A stretch of DNA of 64,000 nt. Origin: Metabacillus rhizolycopersici (lineage in GTDB: Bacteria > Bacillota > Bacilli > Bacillales > Bacillaceae). The translations under genes were made by a program, and so were the position numbers. The stretch's first letter is position 1. Each line of letters begins with the position of its first letter. Below are positions 7,764 to 16,553 of this stretch, in pieces. The notes beneath the pieces are model-generated. The model was not told the DNA's origin, did not search any database, and was given only the letters and a program-made list of their open reading frames with translations. The DNA is taken from NCBI RefSeq assembly GCF_020075705.1, contig NZ_JAIQUM010000019.1:1-64000 (forward strand), given 5' to 3'.

Positions 7764-8762
7764 ATGATAAAAAAATTCGAATTATTAAGGGAGGGAAGCC
7801 GATCTATCGGCGAATTAATGTCTAATCTTCATAATTCTATGAAAGTCGGAATTGTTCATTTTATGGCTTACCCGGAAACAATGGGTGGAGACGGTCCAAC
7901 AGTTGAAACAATTAAGAAAATTGTCCAAGATGACTTTTTCTCTGGAATTGAAATTACATCTATTAACAATCTTGAAGATCGTAAAGAGGCAGCTCAAATT
8001 CTACAATCTGGTGGAATGACTGTAGGATTTGGTGCACAACCGATTCTATTAAGAAACAAAGGTAACCTTAACTCTTTTGATGAAGCTGAGCGTAGAAGAG
8101 CTGTCGATTTAGTTAAAGGTGGAATTGATCAAGCCTACGAATTAAATGCTTCTAAATTTGGTTTCTTAAGTGGTGCTAAACCAGATACTCAACAAGATGT
8201 TGCATTACAATTACTAACGGATTCTATCAAAGAATTATGTGAATATGCAAAATCTAAAGGTGATTTAGTCCTTTCACTTGAAACATTTGATGATGAGACA
8301 GATAAAAAATGTTTAATCGGTTCGAATGCACTTGCTGTTGAAGTGGCAAAAGAAGTTCGTAAAGTAGATCCTACTTTCGGTTTAATGCTTGATTTAAGTC
8401 ATTTACCAATGCAACGCGAAACTTCTATTGACGCATTAACTGTTGCTCGTGATTATATTAATCATGCTCATATCGGGAATTGCTATATTAAAGATACTTC
8501 TGACCCTGCTTACGGTGATCAGCATCCACGTTTCGGCTATCCAGGAAGTGAAGTTGATGTTCCAGAATTAGCAGAGTACTTACGAGCTCTACTAGAAATT
8601 GGTTACATCGGAGAAGGAAATAAGAACATGGTTGCTTTTGAAGTAAAACCTGTAGGTACAGAATCATCAGATATTGTAATTGCACAATCAAAACGTACTC
8701 TCGTTGATGCATGGTCATTATTACATTCAAAAAAGGGTCGTTTAGTTAGCCTATCTAAATAG
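7764..8762 (+). CDS. sugar phosphate isomerase/epimerase family TIM barrel, hydroxypyruvate-isomerase-like
   Basis: This AP-endonuclease-2/xylose-isomerase-like TIM barrel spans about 332 residues from the ATG at 7764. Family metal ligands are visible: Glu in VLSLETFDD, Asp in GLMLDLSHLP, His in INHAHIGNCYIKD and Glu in VAFEVKP. Hydroxypyruvate isomerase and the OtnI isomerases of tetronate pathways belong to this fold. Placement between a carboligase-like and a tartronate-semialdehyde-reductase-like gene supports interconversion of C3/C4 hydroxy-oxo acids, but the substrate is unproven. The start is uncertain. No good ribosome binding site precedes ATG 7764. The only strong one (AGGGAGGG, 7788-7795) points to an in-frame ATC at 7806, while the next in-frame ATG is at 7818. 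Confidence 0.75.
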   Translation: MIKKFELLREGSRSIGELMSNLHNSMKVGIVHFMAYPETMGGDGPTVETIKKIVQDDFFSGIEITSINNLEDRKEAAQILQSGGMTVGFGAQPILLRNKGNLNSFDEAERRRAVDLVKGGIDQAYELNASKFGFLSGAKPDTQQDVALQLLTDSIKELCEYAKSKGDLVLSLETFDDETDKKCLIGSNALAVEVAKEVRKVDPTFGLMLDLSHLPMQRETSIDALTVARDYINHAHIGNCYIKDTSDPAYGDQHPRFGYPGSEVDVPELAEYLRALLEIGYIGEGNKNMVAFEVKPVGTESSDIVIAQSKRTLVDAWSLLHSKKGRLVSLSK

Positions 8763-8779
8763 ATATTATTTGCATTAAT

Positions 8780-8815
8780 TTAGCGACAAGTATTTTTACT
8801 TGTCGCTAATTAATC
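8780..8815 (+). terminator. terminator-like hairpin
   Basis: A perfect 12-bp stem (TTAGCGACAAGT at 8780-8791, ACTTGTCGCTAA at 8798-8809) has a 6-nt loop and a weak T-rich tail. Confidence 0.6.
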
Positions 8816-8955
8816 TAAATTTTAGTTGGTTAATTATTCAGAATTATATATTGTATAGCATCTAACTAGGGTGTTATCATTGTTTAGAAAATAACGAAGT
8901 TTTGTAATTAACAATATAAAGTTTTTTTAGATCAAATTGGCAAGGATGTGATTGT

Positions 8956-10203
8956 TTGGTTAAACTTCAGCAGGACGTTGATGCTAAAAGAATTAGTGCT
9001 AGAATCGAAGAACTTGCTACTTGTTCATCTACATCTGTTGGTGTCACAAGACTACCATTTACTGCGGAAAGTACAAAAGCAGAAAAACTAGTCGAAGAGT
9101 GGATGAAGGCAGCTGGTATGTCAGTAAGAAAAGATAGCCTTAACAATATAATCGGTCGTTATGAAGGAAAAGATCCTTCAGCTCCAGTCTTAATGATCGG
9201 TTCCCATTTAGATAGCGTGATCGAAGCAGGTAAATTTGATGGGATTTTAGGAGTAATAACTGGAATTGAAGTTGTTCAAACTCTTCAAGATAATGGAATT
9301 ATATTAGACAATCCAATCGAAGTGGTTGGTTTCTGTGATGAGGAAGGAGTAAGATTTCATTCAACTTTCCTTGGAAGTAAGGCAATTGCAGGAACTTTTA
9401 CTGCTGAAGATTTAGAAAGAGCAGATGAGCAAGGAATAACAATTGCAGAAGCATTAAAAGGAATTGGCATCGCTGACCCTTATGCTTATAAAAACGCTAG
9501 TCGTACTCCAGAAGAACTTCTCGCTTATTTAGAACTTCATATCGAACAAGGGCCTGTCCTTGAGAAGAAGAATGAACCTGTTGGTGTAGTTAGTGGGATT
9601 GCTGGTGCTACTAGATTTTCTTTTGAAATTATCGGAAAACCTGGACATGCAGGGACAGTTCCTGTTGCGATTAGACAAGATGCACTTTTAGGTGCAAGTG
9701 ATCTCATATCTTACATTGAGAAAATTGCCATTCAAAATGAACCATTAGTTGCAACGGTTGGTAAACTCACGGTTGGTCCGGGTGCTAGTAATGTTATACC
9801 TGGTCTTGTAACAGGAACGCTAGATATCCGTGATTTAAATGTTGAACGTAAACAAAAAGCTATTGATGCTATTTTAACTGAAAGTAAAAGAGTAGCAGAA
9901 GCTAGAGGACTTCAAATTACGTTTGACCAAGTCATGGAAGCCGATCCTGTATACTGTAACGAACAAATGATTACATTAATCGAAGAGTCCATTAGTGAGC
10001 AAAGTGGAAGCGTTGTCAGACTTGTGAGTGGTGCTGGTCATGATGCAATGGCTATGGCTGATGTAACTAATGTTGCAATGATTTTCGTTCGTTGTAAAGA
10101 TGGACTTAGTCATCACCCAGACGAATTCGTTACTGTAGAAGATATGGGCGCCGGAGCTAAAGTTCTATACTCCACAGTCATTAAAATAGCTACAAAACAA
10201 TAA
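8956..10203 (+). CDS. allC: Zn-dependent amidohydrolase, allantoate amidohydrolase-like (M20 family)
   Basis: This is a 415-residue M20/HyuC-type enzyme. Metal-site motifs are present: GSHLDSVIEAGKFDG (H84, D95), FCDEEGVRFHSTFLGS (E129, E130), LELHIEQGPVLE and a C-terminal GAGHDAMAMA with a final SHHPDE. AllC converts allantoate to ureidoglycine, ammonia and CO2. N-carbamoyl-L-amino-acid hydrolases and beta-ureidopropionase are near relatives that sequence alone cannot exclude. Allantoinase and ureidoglycine aminohydrolase later in the island favour AllC. The start is TTG at 8956 behind AAGGATG. It is closed by a good terminator, so it may be its own transcription unit. Confidence 0.85.
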   Translation: MVKLQQDVDAKRISARIEELATCSSTSVGVTRLPFTAESTKAEKLVEEWMKAAGMSVRKDSLNNIIGRYEGKDPSAPVLMIGSHLDSVIEAGKFDGILGVITGIEVVQTLQDNGIILDNPIEVVGFCDEEGVRFHSTFLGSKAIAGTFTAEDLERADEQGITIAEALKGIGIADPYAYKNASRTPEELLAYLELHIEQGPVLEKKNEPVGVVSGIAGATRFSFEIIGKPGHAGTVPVAIRQDALLGASDLISYIEKIAIQNEPLVATVGKLTVGPGASNVIPGLVTGTLDIRDLNVERKQKAIDAILTESKRVAEARGLQITFDQVMEADPVYCNEQMITLIEESISEQSGSVVRLVSGAGHDAMAMADVTNVAMIFVRCKDGLSHHPDEFVTVEDMGAGAKVLYSTVIKIATKQ

Positions 10204-10237
10204 CGAATAAGTCAATCTATTAAAAAGAACTTAAATG

Positions 10238-10276
10238 AAAACTTGTGATTCGATTGTTCGAGTCACAAGTTTTTTC
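10238..10276 (+). terminator. terminator after allC-like gene
   Basis: The stem AAACTTGTGATTCG/CGAGTCACAAGTTT has a short loop and six T residues. Confidence 0.8.
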
Positions 10277-10453
10277 TAACTAGCTAGTTAGAAAGATTTG
10301 ATATGCGTGTGATAGTTAATCGAAAGCATTTAATCGGTGATATAGAACTTATCACTTGGATCATAATAATGTCTAAAGAAACCTTATTATCAATTAAGGA
10401 ATAGTAACGAACAATATTTTTAAGAACAGCACTTAATTAAAGGAGGACTTACT

Positions 10454-11326
10454 TTGAAGCTTGCGTTTATTGGTTTAGGAAATATGGGTTTCCCAATGTC
10501 GCGTAATTTAGTAAACGCTGGGTATAGCGTTTATGGTGTAAACAGAAGTAAACAAAGAGAAAACGAGTTTGAGAAAATAGGTGGGTTTGTCGGTAAAACG
10601 ATTAAAGAACTCGCTAACGAAATGGATGTCATTATGACATGCTTACCTTTACCGAGCGATGTCGAGGATGTTTATCTTGGTGAGGAAGGTTTAATTACAC
10701 ATGGAAGAGAAAATTTAGTGCTAATAGATTTTAGTACGGTCTCACCTAATTTAAATAAAAAGATTAATAATAAAGCAAAAGTAAAAAAAATTGAGTTTCT
10801 TGATGCACCCATAAGTGGAGGCACGATAGGGGCAAACGCTGGAACTCTTAGTATTATGGTTGGCGGAGAAAAGACTACATTTGATAAAGTTCTTCCCGTT
10901 TTTGATATATTAGGTGAAAATGTTTACCATGTTGGTGATGTAGGTAGTGGTTCAAGTATTAAATTATTAAATCAATATATGGTAAGTGTGCATTCACAGG
11001 CTGTCAGTGAGGCTTTTGTTCTTGCAGAAAAGGCAGGAATCAATTTAGAATTACTACATGAAATTTTAAGCGTAAGTTATGCGCAAAGTAAAATATTAAC
11101 GAGACATTATACAGATTTTATTTCTGTCAATAATTATCAGCCTGGATTTGAATTAGGTTTATTACATAAGGATGTTACAATTGTAAATGAAATGGCAGAA
11201 ACGTATAATGTTGATCTAGCTTTAGGGGATAAGGTAGTCACCCAACTTAGTGAAGCGCTTGAAGCGGGTCTTGGTAAAGAAGATATGTCAGCGATGATTA
11301 AGTTAGTGAGGGAAAAAGTAAAATAA
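10454..11326 (+). CDS. glxR: 2-hydroxy-3-oxopropionate (tartronate semialdehyde) reductase-like dehydrogenase
   Basis: This 290-residue member of the beta-hydroxyacid dehydrogenase family has an N-terminal Rossmann motif (AFIGLGNMGFPMSRNL), the substrate signature DAPISGGTIGANAGTLSIMVGG near 117-138, and catalytic Lys K170 in GSSIKLLNQYM. The C-terminal half is the all-helical domain. GarR/GlxR enzymes reduce tartronate semialdehyde to D-glycerate; 3-hydroxyisobutyrate and L-threonate/D-erythronate dehydrogenases are close relatives. The start is TTG behind a strong AAAGGAGGAC. Context with the ThDP carboligase and the isomerase supports GlxR, while the DUF1537 kinase nearby leaves a tetronate dehydrogenase role possible. 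Confidence 0.8.
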   Translation: MKLAFIGLGNMGFPMSRNLVNAGYSVYGVNRSKQRENEFEKIGGFVGKTIKELANEMDVIMTCLPLPSDVEDVYLGEEGLITHGRENLVLIDFSTVSPNLNKKINNKAKVKKIEFLDAPISGGTIGANAGTLSIMVGGEKTTFDKVLPVFDILGENVYHVGDVGSGSSIKLLNQYMVSVHSQAVSEAFVLAEKAGINLELLHEILSVSYAQSKILTRHYTDFISVNNYQPGFELGLLHKDVTIVNEMAETYNVDLALGDKVVTQLSEALEAGLGKEDMSAMIKLVREKVK

Positions 11327-11429
11327 GCTTACAAGAATATTAGTCATACAATAGATGAAATGTCAGAAGCATCCGTTCTCACCTAAAACCGAAAAGCTAT
11401 TACAAAAATATTGATAGGAAAGATCCAAT

Positions 11430-14186
11430 ATGAAATTTAGAACAAAATTATATTTAGGTTTTGGCTTTTTTCTCGCCTTATTTATTGTCCTCTTACTCAT
11501 TCTTATTATGATGATGAGTCAAATTAATCAAAATATGACTAATACAGTCAAAAACTATGAATACTCAAAGCTAGCTAATACAATTCAAAATTCAGTATAT
11601 ATTAATAGTAGGGAAACTAGGGGCCTCATTGCTAATCCACCTGAAAAACTCAGAAAATCATTTCAAGAACGAAAGGATAAAGCTTTAGCGGATGCTGAAA
11701 TTGCCATTAAGTCTCTGCTGCAAATAGATAATCGTGAAGAATCTCAGAAATTAGCAAATGAACTTTTAACATTATTAAATAGTTTACGTGAAATTGAGGC
11801 TGAAATAAGCCAGCTTAATAGTGAGGGGAAACACCAAGAAGCAATGGAGTTATTTTGGTTCGATAGCTGGAATATTATTGATGCAATGGACAAAGCTGCA
11901 GGTGATTTGCAGAAAATACAAGAAAAATCAGTTGAAACGGAATTAAAACGATCAAGCGATACTTATAACTTAGCTGTAATATTAATAGTTGTTTATGCGA
12001 TTATTGGCTTTTTAGCTTTTATTTTCCTGTTGATATGGATAATGAGAAGTATGACAAAAAATTTAAATCATGTAACATCAATCATGACTTCGGTTACATT
12101 TGAAAGTGCCGAAAAGTTACCAAGGATAGAAGTGAAGAGTAAAGATGAAATTGGTGCGATTTCTGTAGCTTATAATAGGATGGCACAAGAGATCGAAGAA
12201 TATACAAAAAAAGAAAAAGAATTAAAAAATAATGCAGAAGAACAGAGTTGGTTGCAAACTAGAATTGCCAAGATTGCAACGATGTATTCCGGAATAGATC
12301 AGTTAGAACAGCTTGCACAGAAGTTAATTACAAAGCTAGCGCCAATGGTTGGTGCTAAATTTGGAATTTTTTATCTTAAGAAGAGAAGTGGGGATGGAGA
12401 ACGTTTTGAAAAGCTAGCGTCCTATGCAGACAACAATCAGAACATTGGGAAACAAAGCTTTAAATACGGAGAAGGAATTGTTGGTCAATGTGCGTTAGAA
12501 AATAAATTAATACAGATTAAGGAAGTACCACATAATTATATTAAGATTACTTCTGGTTTAGGTGATGCAGTTCCAAATTATATTTTAACAATTCCCGTAT
12601 CTTATGAAGGGGAAGTTCTCGCTGTGATTGAGCTCGCTTCTTTTCATTCTTTTACTGAATTGGAACAAGCTTTATTAAAAGAAGTTATTGGAAATATAGG
12701 TATTAATATACAAAGTATCATAAGACAGAATCAAGTGAAAATGCTACTATTAGAATCTCAGTCTTTAACTGAAGAACTGCAAGCTCAATCAGAAGAGCTT
12801 AATGTGCAGCAAGAGGAATTAAGAATTGTAAATGAACAATTGGAAAAACAGTATGAACAGTCTGAGCAAAAAACGAAAGAGTTAGAAAAAATAAAAAAAA
12901 TACTTGAAGAAAAAGCAAATCAACTTTCACTTAGCTCAAAATATAAATCGGAATTCCTTGCTAATATGTCTCATGAACTAAGGACGCCGCTTAATAGCTT
13001 ACTCATTTTAGCGCAAATATTAGCCAAAAACTCAGAAAATAATTTAACCCAAACACAAATGAAATATGCTAAAACGATTTATTCTTCTGGCAATGATCTA
13101 TTACATTTAATTAATGACATTTTAGATCTAGCAAAAGTTGAGGCTGGGAAAATGGAAGTTTATTATGCTAAAGTACAAATAGATGAAATTATAAGATTTG
13201 TGGAAGAACAATTTAACCATGTTGCACAACAAAAAGGAATTGAGTTTAAGATTGAGTTACAATCTCATTTATCATCATTTATTTGGACGGATAAACAACG
13301 TCTACAGCAAATTTTAATGAATTTATTATCAAATGCCTTCAAATTTACAGAGAAAGGCGAAGTCTCTTTATTTATTGGAAGCGAAAAGAGTAATGTCATT
13401 GCTGAAAAACAGGTGGATGATGTTGTTACTTTTTCTGTTAAAGATTCAGGAGTGGGGATTTCAATAGAAAACCAGCCTACAATATTTGAGGCTTTCAATC
13501 AGGCCGATGGAACTACTAGTCGAAAATATGGTGGCACAGGTTTAGGTCTGTCAATTAGTAGAGAAATTGCCCGTTTGTTGGATGGAGAAATTAAAGTAAG
13601 CAGTAGTAAGGGAATAGGAAGCACATTTACTTTATATGTACCTAGTCAAGAACCTCGGATAGAGAAAGAGATTTATAATGCGTTAAATGAAGTAGCTGTT
13701 GGTGTTTCGACCGAAAGTGACATACTCTCTGATAAAAACGAACTTGGAAAAGATTATTATGAAGCATATGTAGAGCATTTTGATTCGGAAATGCCGCTCA
13801 AAGGTAAAAAAGTTCTAGTTGTAGATGATGATATACGTAATATATTTGCCATTACTACAGCTTTAGAGAGCCGTGAAGTCGAGGTTGATTTTGCGGAAAA
13901 TGGTAAAGAGGGGATTCAAAAGCTAATCGAGAACCCGACAATTGATCTCATATTAATGGATATTATGATGCCAGAGATGGATGGACTTCAGGCGATTAAT
14001 GAGATACGAAAAATGGAAGAGTTTAAGGATATCCCGATCATAGTACTTACAGCTAAGGCGATGAAAGATGATAGTAGACAATCTATTGAAGCTGGTGCAT
14101 CTGACTATATTAGTAAACCGGTGAACATAGAGCAGCTATTCTCGGTAATGAGGGTCTGGCTTTATCCCAGATTAAATAAAAGGTAG
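11430..14186 (+). CDS. hybrid sensor histidine kinase / response regulator
   Basis: This 918-residue membrane sensor has TM1 at about 8-29, an extracytoplasmic helical region at about 30-178, TM2 at about 181-205, HAMP (about 206-260), GAF (about 285-435) and a long coiled coil rich in Gln/Glu (about 440-505). The HisKA phosphoacceptor is H515 in ANMSHELRTPLNSLL. An HATPase domain follows (about 615-735, with DSGVGIS and GGTGLGLSIS), and the C-terminal receiver has D844 in LILMDIMMPEMDG. No histidine phosphotransfer domain and no partner regulator gene are seen nearby. The ribosome binding site is modest (TAGGAAAGAT). It sits between glxR- and pucR-like genes, so it may sense a catabolic signal, but the ligand is unknown. 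Confidence 0.9.
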   Translation: MKFRTKLYLGFGFFLALFIVLLLILIMMMSQINQNMTNTVKNYEYSKLANTIQNSVYINSRETRGLIANPPEKLRKSFQERKDKALADAEIAIKSLLQIDNREESQKLANELLTLLNSLREIEAEISQLNSEGKHQEAMELFWFDSWNIIDAMDKAAGDLQKIQEKSVETELKRSSDTYNLAVILIVVYAIIGFLAFIFLLIWIMRSMTKNLNHVTSIMTSVTFESAEKLPRIEVKSKDEIGAISVAYNRMAQEIEEYTKKEKELKNNAEEQSWLQTRIAKIATMYSGIDQLEQLAQKLITKLAPMVGAKFGIFYLKKRSGDGERFEKLASYADNNQNIGKQSFKYGEGIVGQCALENKLIQIKEVPHNYIKITSGLGDAVPNYILTIPVSYEGEVLAVIELASFHSFTELEQALLKEVIGNIGINIQSIIRQNQVKMLLLESQSLTEELQAQSEELNVQQEELRIVNEQLEKQYEQSEQKTKELEKIKKILEEKANQLSLSSKYKSEFLANMSHELRTPLNSLLILAQILAKNSENNLTQTQMKYAKTIYSSGNDLLHLINDILDLAKVEAGKMEVYYAKVQIDEIIRFVEEQFNHVAQQKGIEFKIELQSHLSSFIWTDKQRLQQILMNLLSNAFKFTEKGEVSLFIGSEKSNVIAEKQVDDVVTFSVKDSGVGISIENQPTIFEAFNQADGTTSRKYGGTGLGLSISREIARLLDGEIKVSSSKGIGSTFTLYVPSQEPRIEKEIYNALNEVAVGVSTESDILSDKNELGKDYYEAYVEHFDSEMPLKGKKVLVVDDDIRNIFAITTALESREVEVDFAENGKEGIQKLIENPTIDLILMDIMMPEMDGLQAINEIRKMEEFKDIPIIVLTAKAMKDDSRQSIEAGASDYISKPVNIEQLFSVMRVWLYPRLNKR

Positions 14187-14281
14187 TAAACGCTTATTTT
14201 AAAGAAACGAAGAGGAATATGTGATTTAGATTAAACTTGAACAATTATACACATGTTTACATGTCCTCTAAGTAATTTTGT

Positions 14282-14330
14282 AAGGGCTGTCCCATAAGTC
14301 AACTTAAGTGACTTATGGGACAGCCCTTTC
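14282..14330. terminator. strong bidirectional terminator
   Basis: A 20-bp perfect stem (14282-14301 with 14309-14328) has AAGGGCTGTCCCATAAGTCA as its left arm, a 7-nt loop and short T/A runs. It separates the convergent histidine kinase and pucR-like genes. Confidence 0.85.
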
Positions 14331-14336
14331 TTATGC

Positions 14337-14400
14337 TATAGGAGACTACTGTGGATAAGTGCACGACATCAAGCGCGCTTTTTTTGATTAAAACGCTGCA
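14337..14400. repeat. dispersed repeat family 1, degraded copy
   Basis: Only the left part remains (TACTGTGGATAAGTGCACGACATC), ending in GCGCGCTTTTTTT, so it could double as a terminator. Confidence 0.6.
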
Positions 14401-14402
14401 CC

Positions 14403-16052
14403 TTAAGTGAACGTTGAACGTAAAAGTAAAGCAATGCGTAAATGAAGTGTGTTTTGTGAATCATGAACGGAATAATTTAAAATGTCCTCACATTTTGCAA
14501 TTCGATATTTGACAGTATTACGATGAACATACAATTTCCTGGCAGTAATCGCAATTTCACAATTGTTATCCAAATATACAAATAATGTATTTACTAAGTC
14601 TTCATCATCTCTACTTTTAGGGTATGCCAGTGAGCGCAATGTATTTTCATAAAACTTCCGAAGATCTTTTTCGGGAATTAATCGCATCAGTTCTTTTAAT
14701 TGCTTTGTTTCGTAAAAGTTTATGAATTTGTTTTGGAACAATGTTTCACCTTGTTTCCATGCATTCACTGCTTCTTCGTAAGTAATCGGAATATAGGTAA
14801 TGTCATTAAATACGTTGCCGACACCAAATGAAAGTGAAATTTTTAAATGTGAACAAGCTTCATTCTGAAATTCCTTTAGTCTTTCTTCTATTATGCTTTT
14901 AATAGGGTCATCAATATTCGTAGGTAATTGCATTAATATGACAAAATAAGCATCCTTCATAAAGACGATGTTTTTTGTATCTATTTTTAAAAATGATTTT
15001 TTAAAGAATTTATATAAATAATCGTATAAACTTTTCATAAAATCTGTACTTTTCTGTAAATCTTCTTGCTCATCATTATCAATTTTACATACAATGCAAA
15101 CATATTTCAGATTGTCGATTAGGCCATGTTGCTTTCCCCTAAGAATCATTTCCTGCTTAGTAGCAATGTTTCCATCAACTAGGGAAGAAAAAAAGTTATT
15201 TTGTAGCAAACGACTGTTTTCTTTAATCGCTTCATTTTTAAGTAGCGTGAATGAAATGATTGTTGATGCTTGCTCTATAGCTATTTGTGAAGAAGGATAT
15301 GCAAGCTTTTCAGGGGAAAAAATAACTAATAAGTATGGATATTGATACATTGTTTTTACTTCGAACATTTTTATCGAAATACTTGAATAGTGTGAATTCT
15401 GGATGTCGAGTGTTAGTTCACTTTTTTTATGGTAGTTACCAATATCACTTTTAAGGTGCTCCGCAACATTTTCCATTGCCATTTTCATCGTCTCCGTACG
15501 GAAATGGTGGGAAAAGGAAGTAATATCTCCAATAGGATCAAGTAGAAGAACTGGACATTTTAATAAAGATCCAAGGTTTTCGATTAAAGAATGTAAGCTG
15601 TAGCCTTTTATCATCATATTAGTAAATTTCTTGTGCACATGGATCGCATAATATAATTCTTCAATCTTATTATCCCATAGGAAGCTTAATAATTGGTGAG
15701 CAACCATACCTAATGTTAGCGACGCTGGAATTTGGATAATTGGAAAATTTAGCGAATTAGCTAAGTCAATTACTTCTTGCGGAATTTTATCAATAAACCT
15801 TTTTAGTTTTATAGCAATACCTGCACAGGAGCGTTCATTAATTTGTGAAATAAGATTACATAATGTACGAGGGTCGTCTTTAAAGGCATACCCTGTTGTT
15901 AATAATAGGGAGTTCTCAGCCAAAAAATGACTAACATCAGGTGTTTCTGAAATCTCTATTGACTCTACTTCTCTAGTAAGTCCGGCATGACCAGCAATAA
16001 TTTTTGCTTCTTGTAATACATCCACGATAAATAAATCTTCAACTTTTTTCAT
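14403..16052 (-). CDS. pucR: PucR family transcriptional regulator (purine catabolism)
   Basis: This is a 549-residue protein from the second of two adjacent ATG codons (ATGATG, behind AGAGGTG). An N-terminal PucR/purine-catabolism sensor domain occupies about 1-125 (VEDLFIVDVLQEAKIIAGHAG, LLLTTGYAFKDD). A middle GGDEF-like region follows, then a C-terminal PucR-type helix-turn-helix at about 485-545 (FVYLDNNCEIAITARKLYVHRNTVKYRI). In B. subtilis PucR activates uptake and degradation of allantoin and other purine products. Here it is divergent from the allantoin permease gene with 500 bp between, which supports the same role. I could not find a convincing copy of the published PucR box between them. 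Confidence 0.88.
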   Translation of the reverse strand: MKKVEDLFIVDVLQEAKIIAGHAGLTREVESIEISETPDVSHFLAENSLLLTTGYAFKDDPRTLCNLISQINERSCAGIAIKLKRFIDKIPQEVIDLANSLNFPIIQIPASLTLGMVAHQLLSFLWDNKIEELYYAIHVHKKFTNMMIKGYSLHSLIENLGSLLKCPVLLLDPIGDITSFSHHFRTETMKMAMENVAEHLKSDIGNYHKKSELTLDIQNSHYSSISIKMFEVKTMYQYPYLLVIFSPEKLAYPSSQIAIEQASTIISFTLLKNEAIKENSRLLQNNFFSSLVDGNIATKQEMILRGKQHGLIDNLKYVCIVCKIDNDEQEDLQKSTDFMKSLYDYLYKFFKKSFLKIDTKNIVFMKDAYFVILMQLPTNIDDPIKSIIEERLKEFQNEACSHLKISLSFGVGNVFNDITYIPITYEEAVNAWKQGETLFQNKFINFYETKQLKELMRLIPEKDLRKFYENTLRSLAYPKSRDDEDLVNTLFVYLDNNCEIAITARKLYVHRNTVKYRIAKCEDILNYSVHDSQNTLHLRIALLLRSTFT

Positions 16053-16263
16053 CATACACCTCTATATCAATCTTTTAGCCATTTTATTTTACGACCTAGG
16101 TACGAGTAATTAAATGTACTATTTAGACAAAAAATCAAATGTAAATTAGTTATTTTGAATAATGATTTTGGGAAGAAATTCATATAAAATCAATTGTATA
16201 AATAAAGAATCTTTAATGAAACTATTTTTAATAAAATTTTAGAACTTAATTAAGGAGATGCTT

Positions 16264-16314
16264 ATGGATATGGGAATTTTTGCCGTTAAAAGAGTAGTTA
16301 TTAAAAAAATGTAG
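16264..16314 (+). CDS. possible 16-residue leader peptide
   Basis: A short frame (MDMGIFAVKRVVIKKM) starts at an ATG 6-7 nt after TTAAGGAGATG and ends in TAG. The good ribosome binding site spacing is the only support. It is basic and hydrophobic and lies 240 bp upstream of pucI. It could be an upstream regulatory frame or chance. Confidence 0.2.
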   Translation: MDMGIFAVKRVVIKKM

Positions 16315-16509
16315 GGGGTGGTATGTAATAGAAAATATGGTATATTATTAAAAATAAATTAACTTTTGTACTGCGCAAAAAGTTATTTATATATAATTAT
16401 ACCAAAAATGAAAACGAATACAACCCATGTATTTACATGCGGAAATTGTGGAGCATCCTTTGATCTTACATATCTTAATAATCACACTTTCTGTTTTTTC
16501 TTGTTTAAT

Positions 16510-16523
16510 AGTAAGCGCTATTA
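16510..16523. promoter_or_regulatory. candidate cre (CcpA) site before pucI
   Basis: AGTAAGCGCTATTA, at the core of the palindrome AATAGTAAGCGCTATTATT, matches TGWAARCGYTWNCW at 12 of 14 positions and lies about 30 bp before the permease ribosome binding site. Confidence 0.3.
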
Positions 16524-16553
16524 TTTGTGTGTTTTTAATGAGGAGGAAACAAC

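Larger units (their letters stand above)
16053..16553. promoter_or_regulatory. divergent pucR-pucI intergenic region
   Basis: About 500 bp between divergent regulator and permease genes must hold both promoters. It contains a possible 16-codon leader frame (listed separately) and a cre-like palindromic site near 16510. A 70-residue open frame at 16366-16578 has no ribosome binding site and overlaps the permease start, so I do not call it. Confidence 0.5.
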
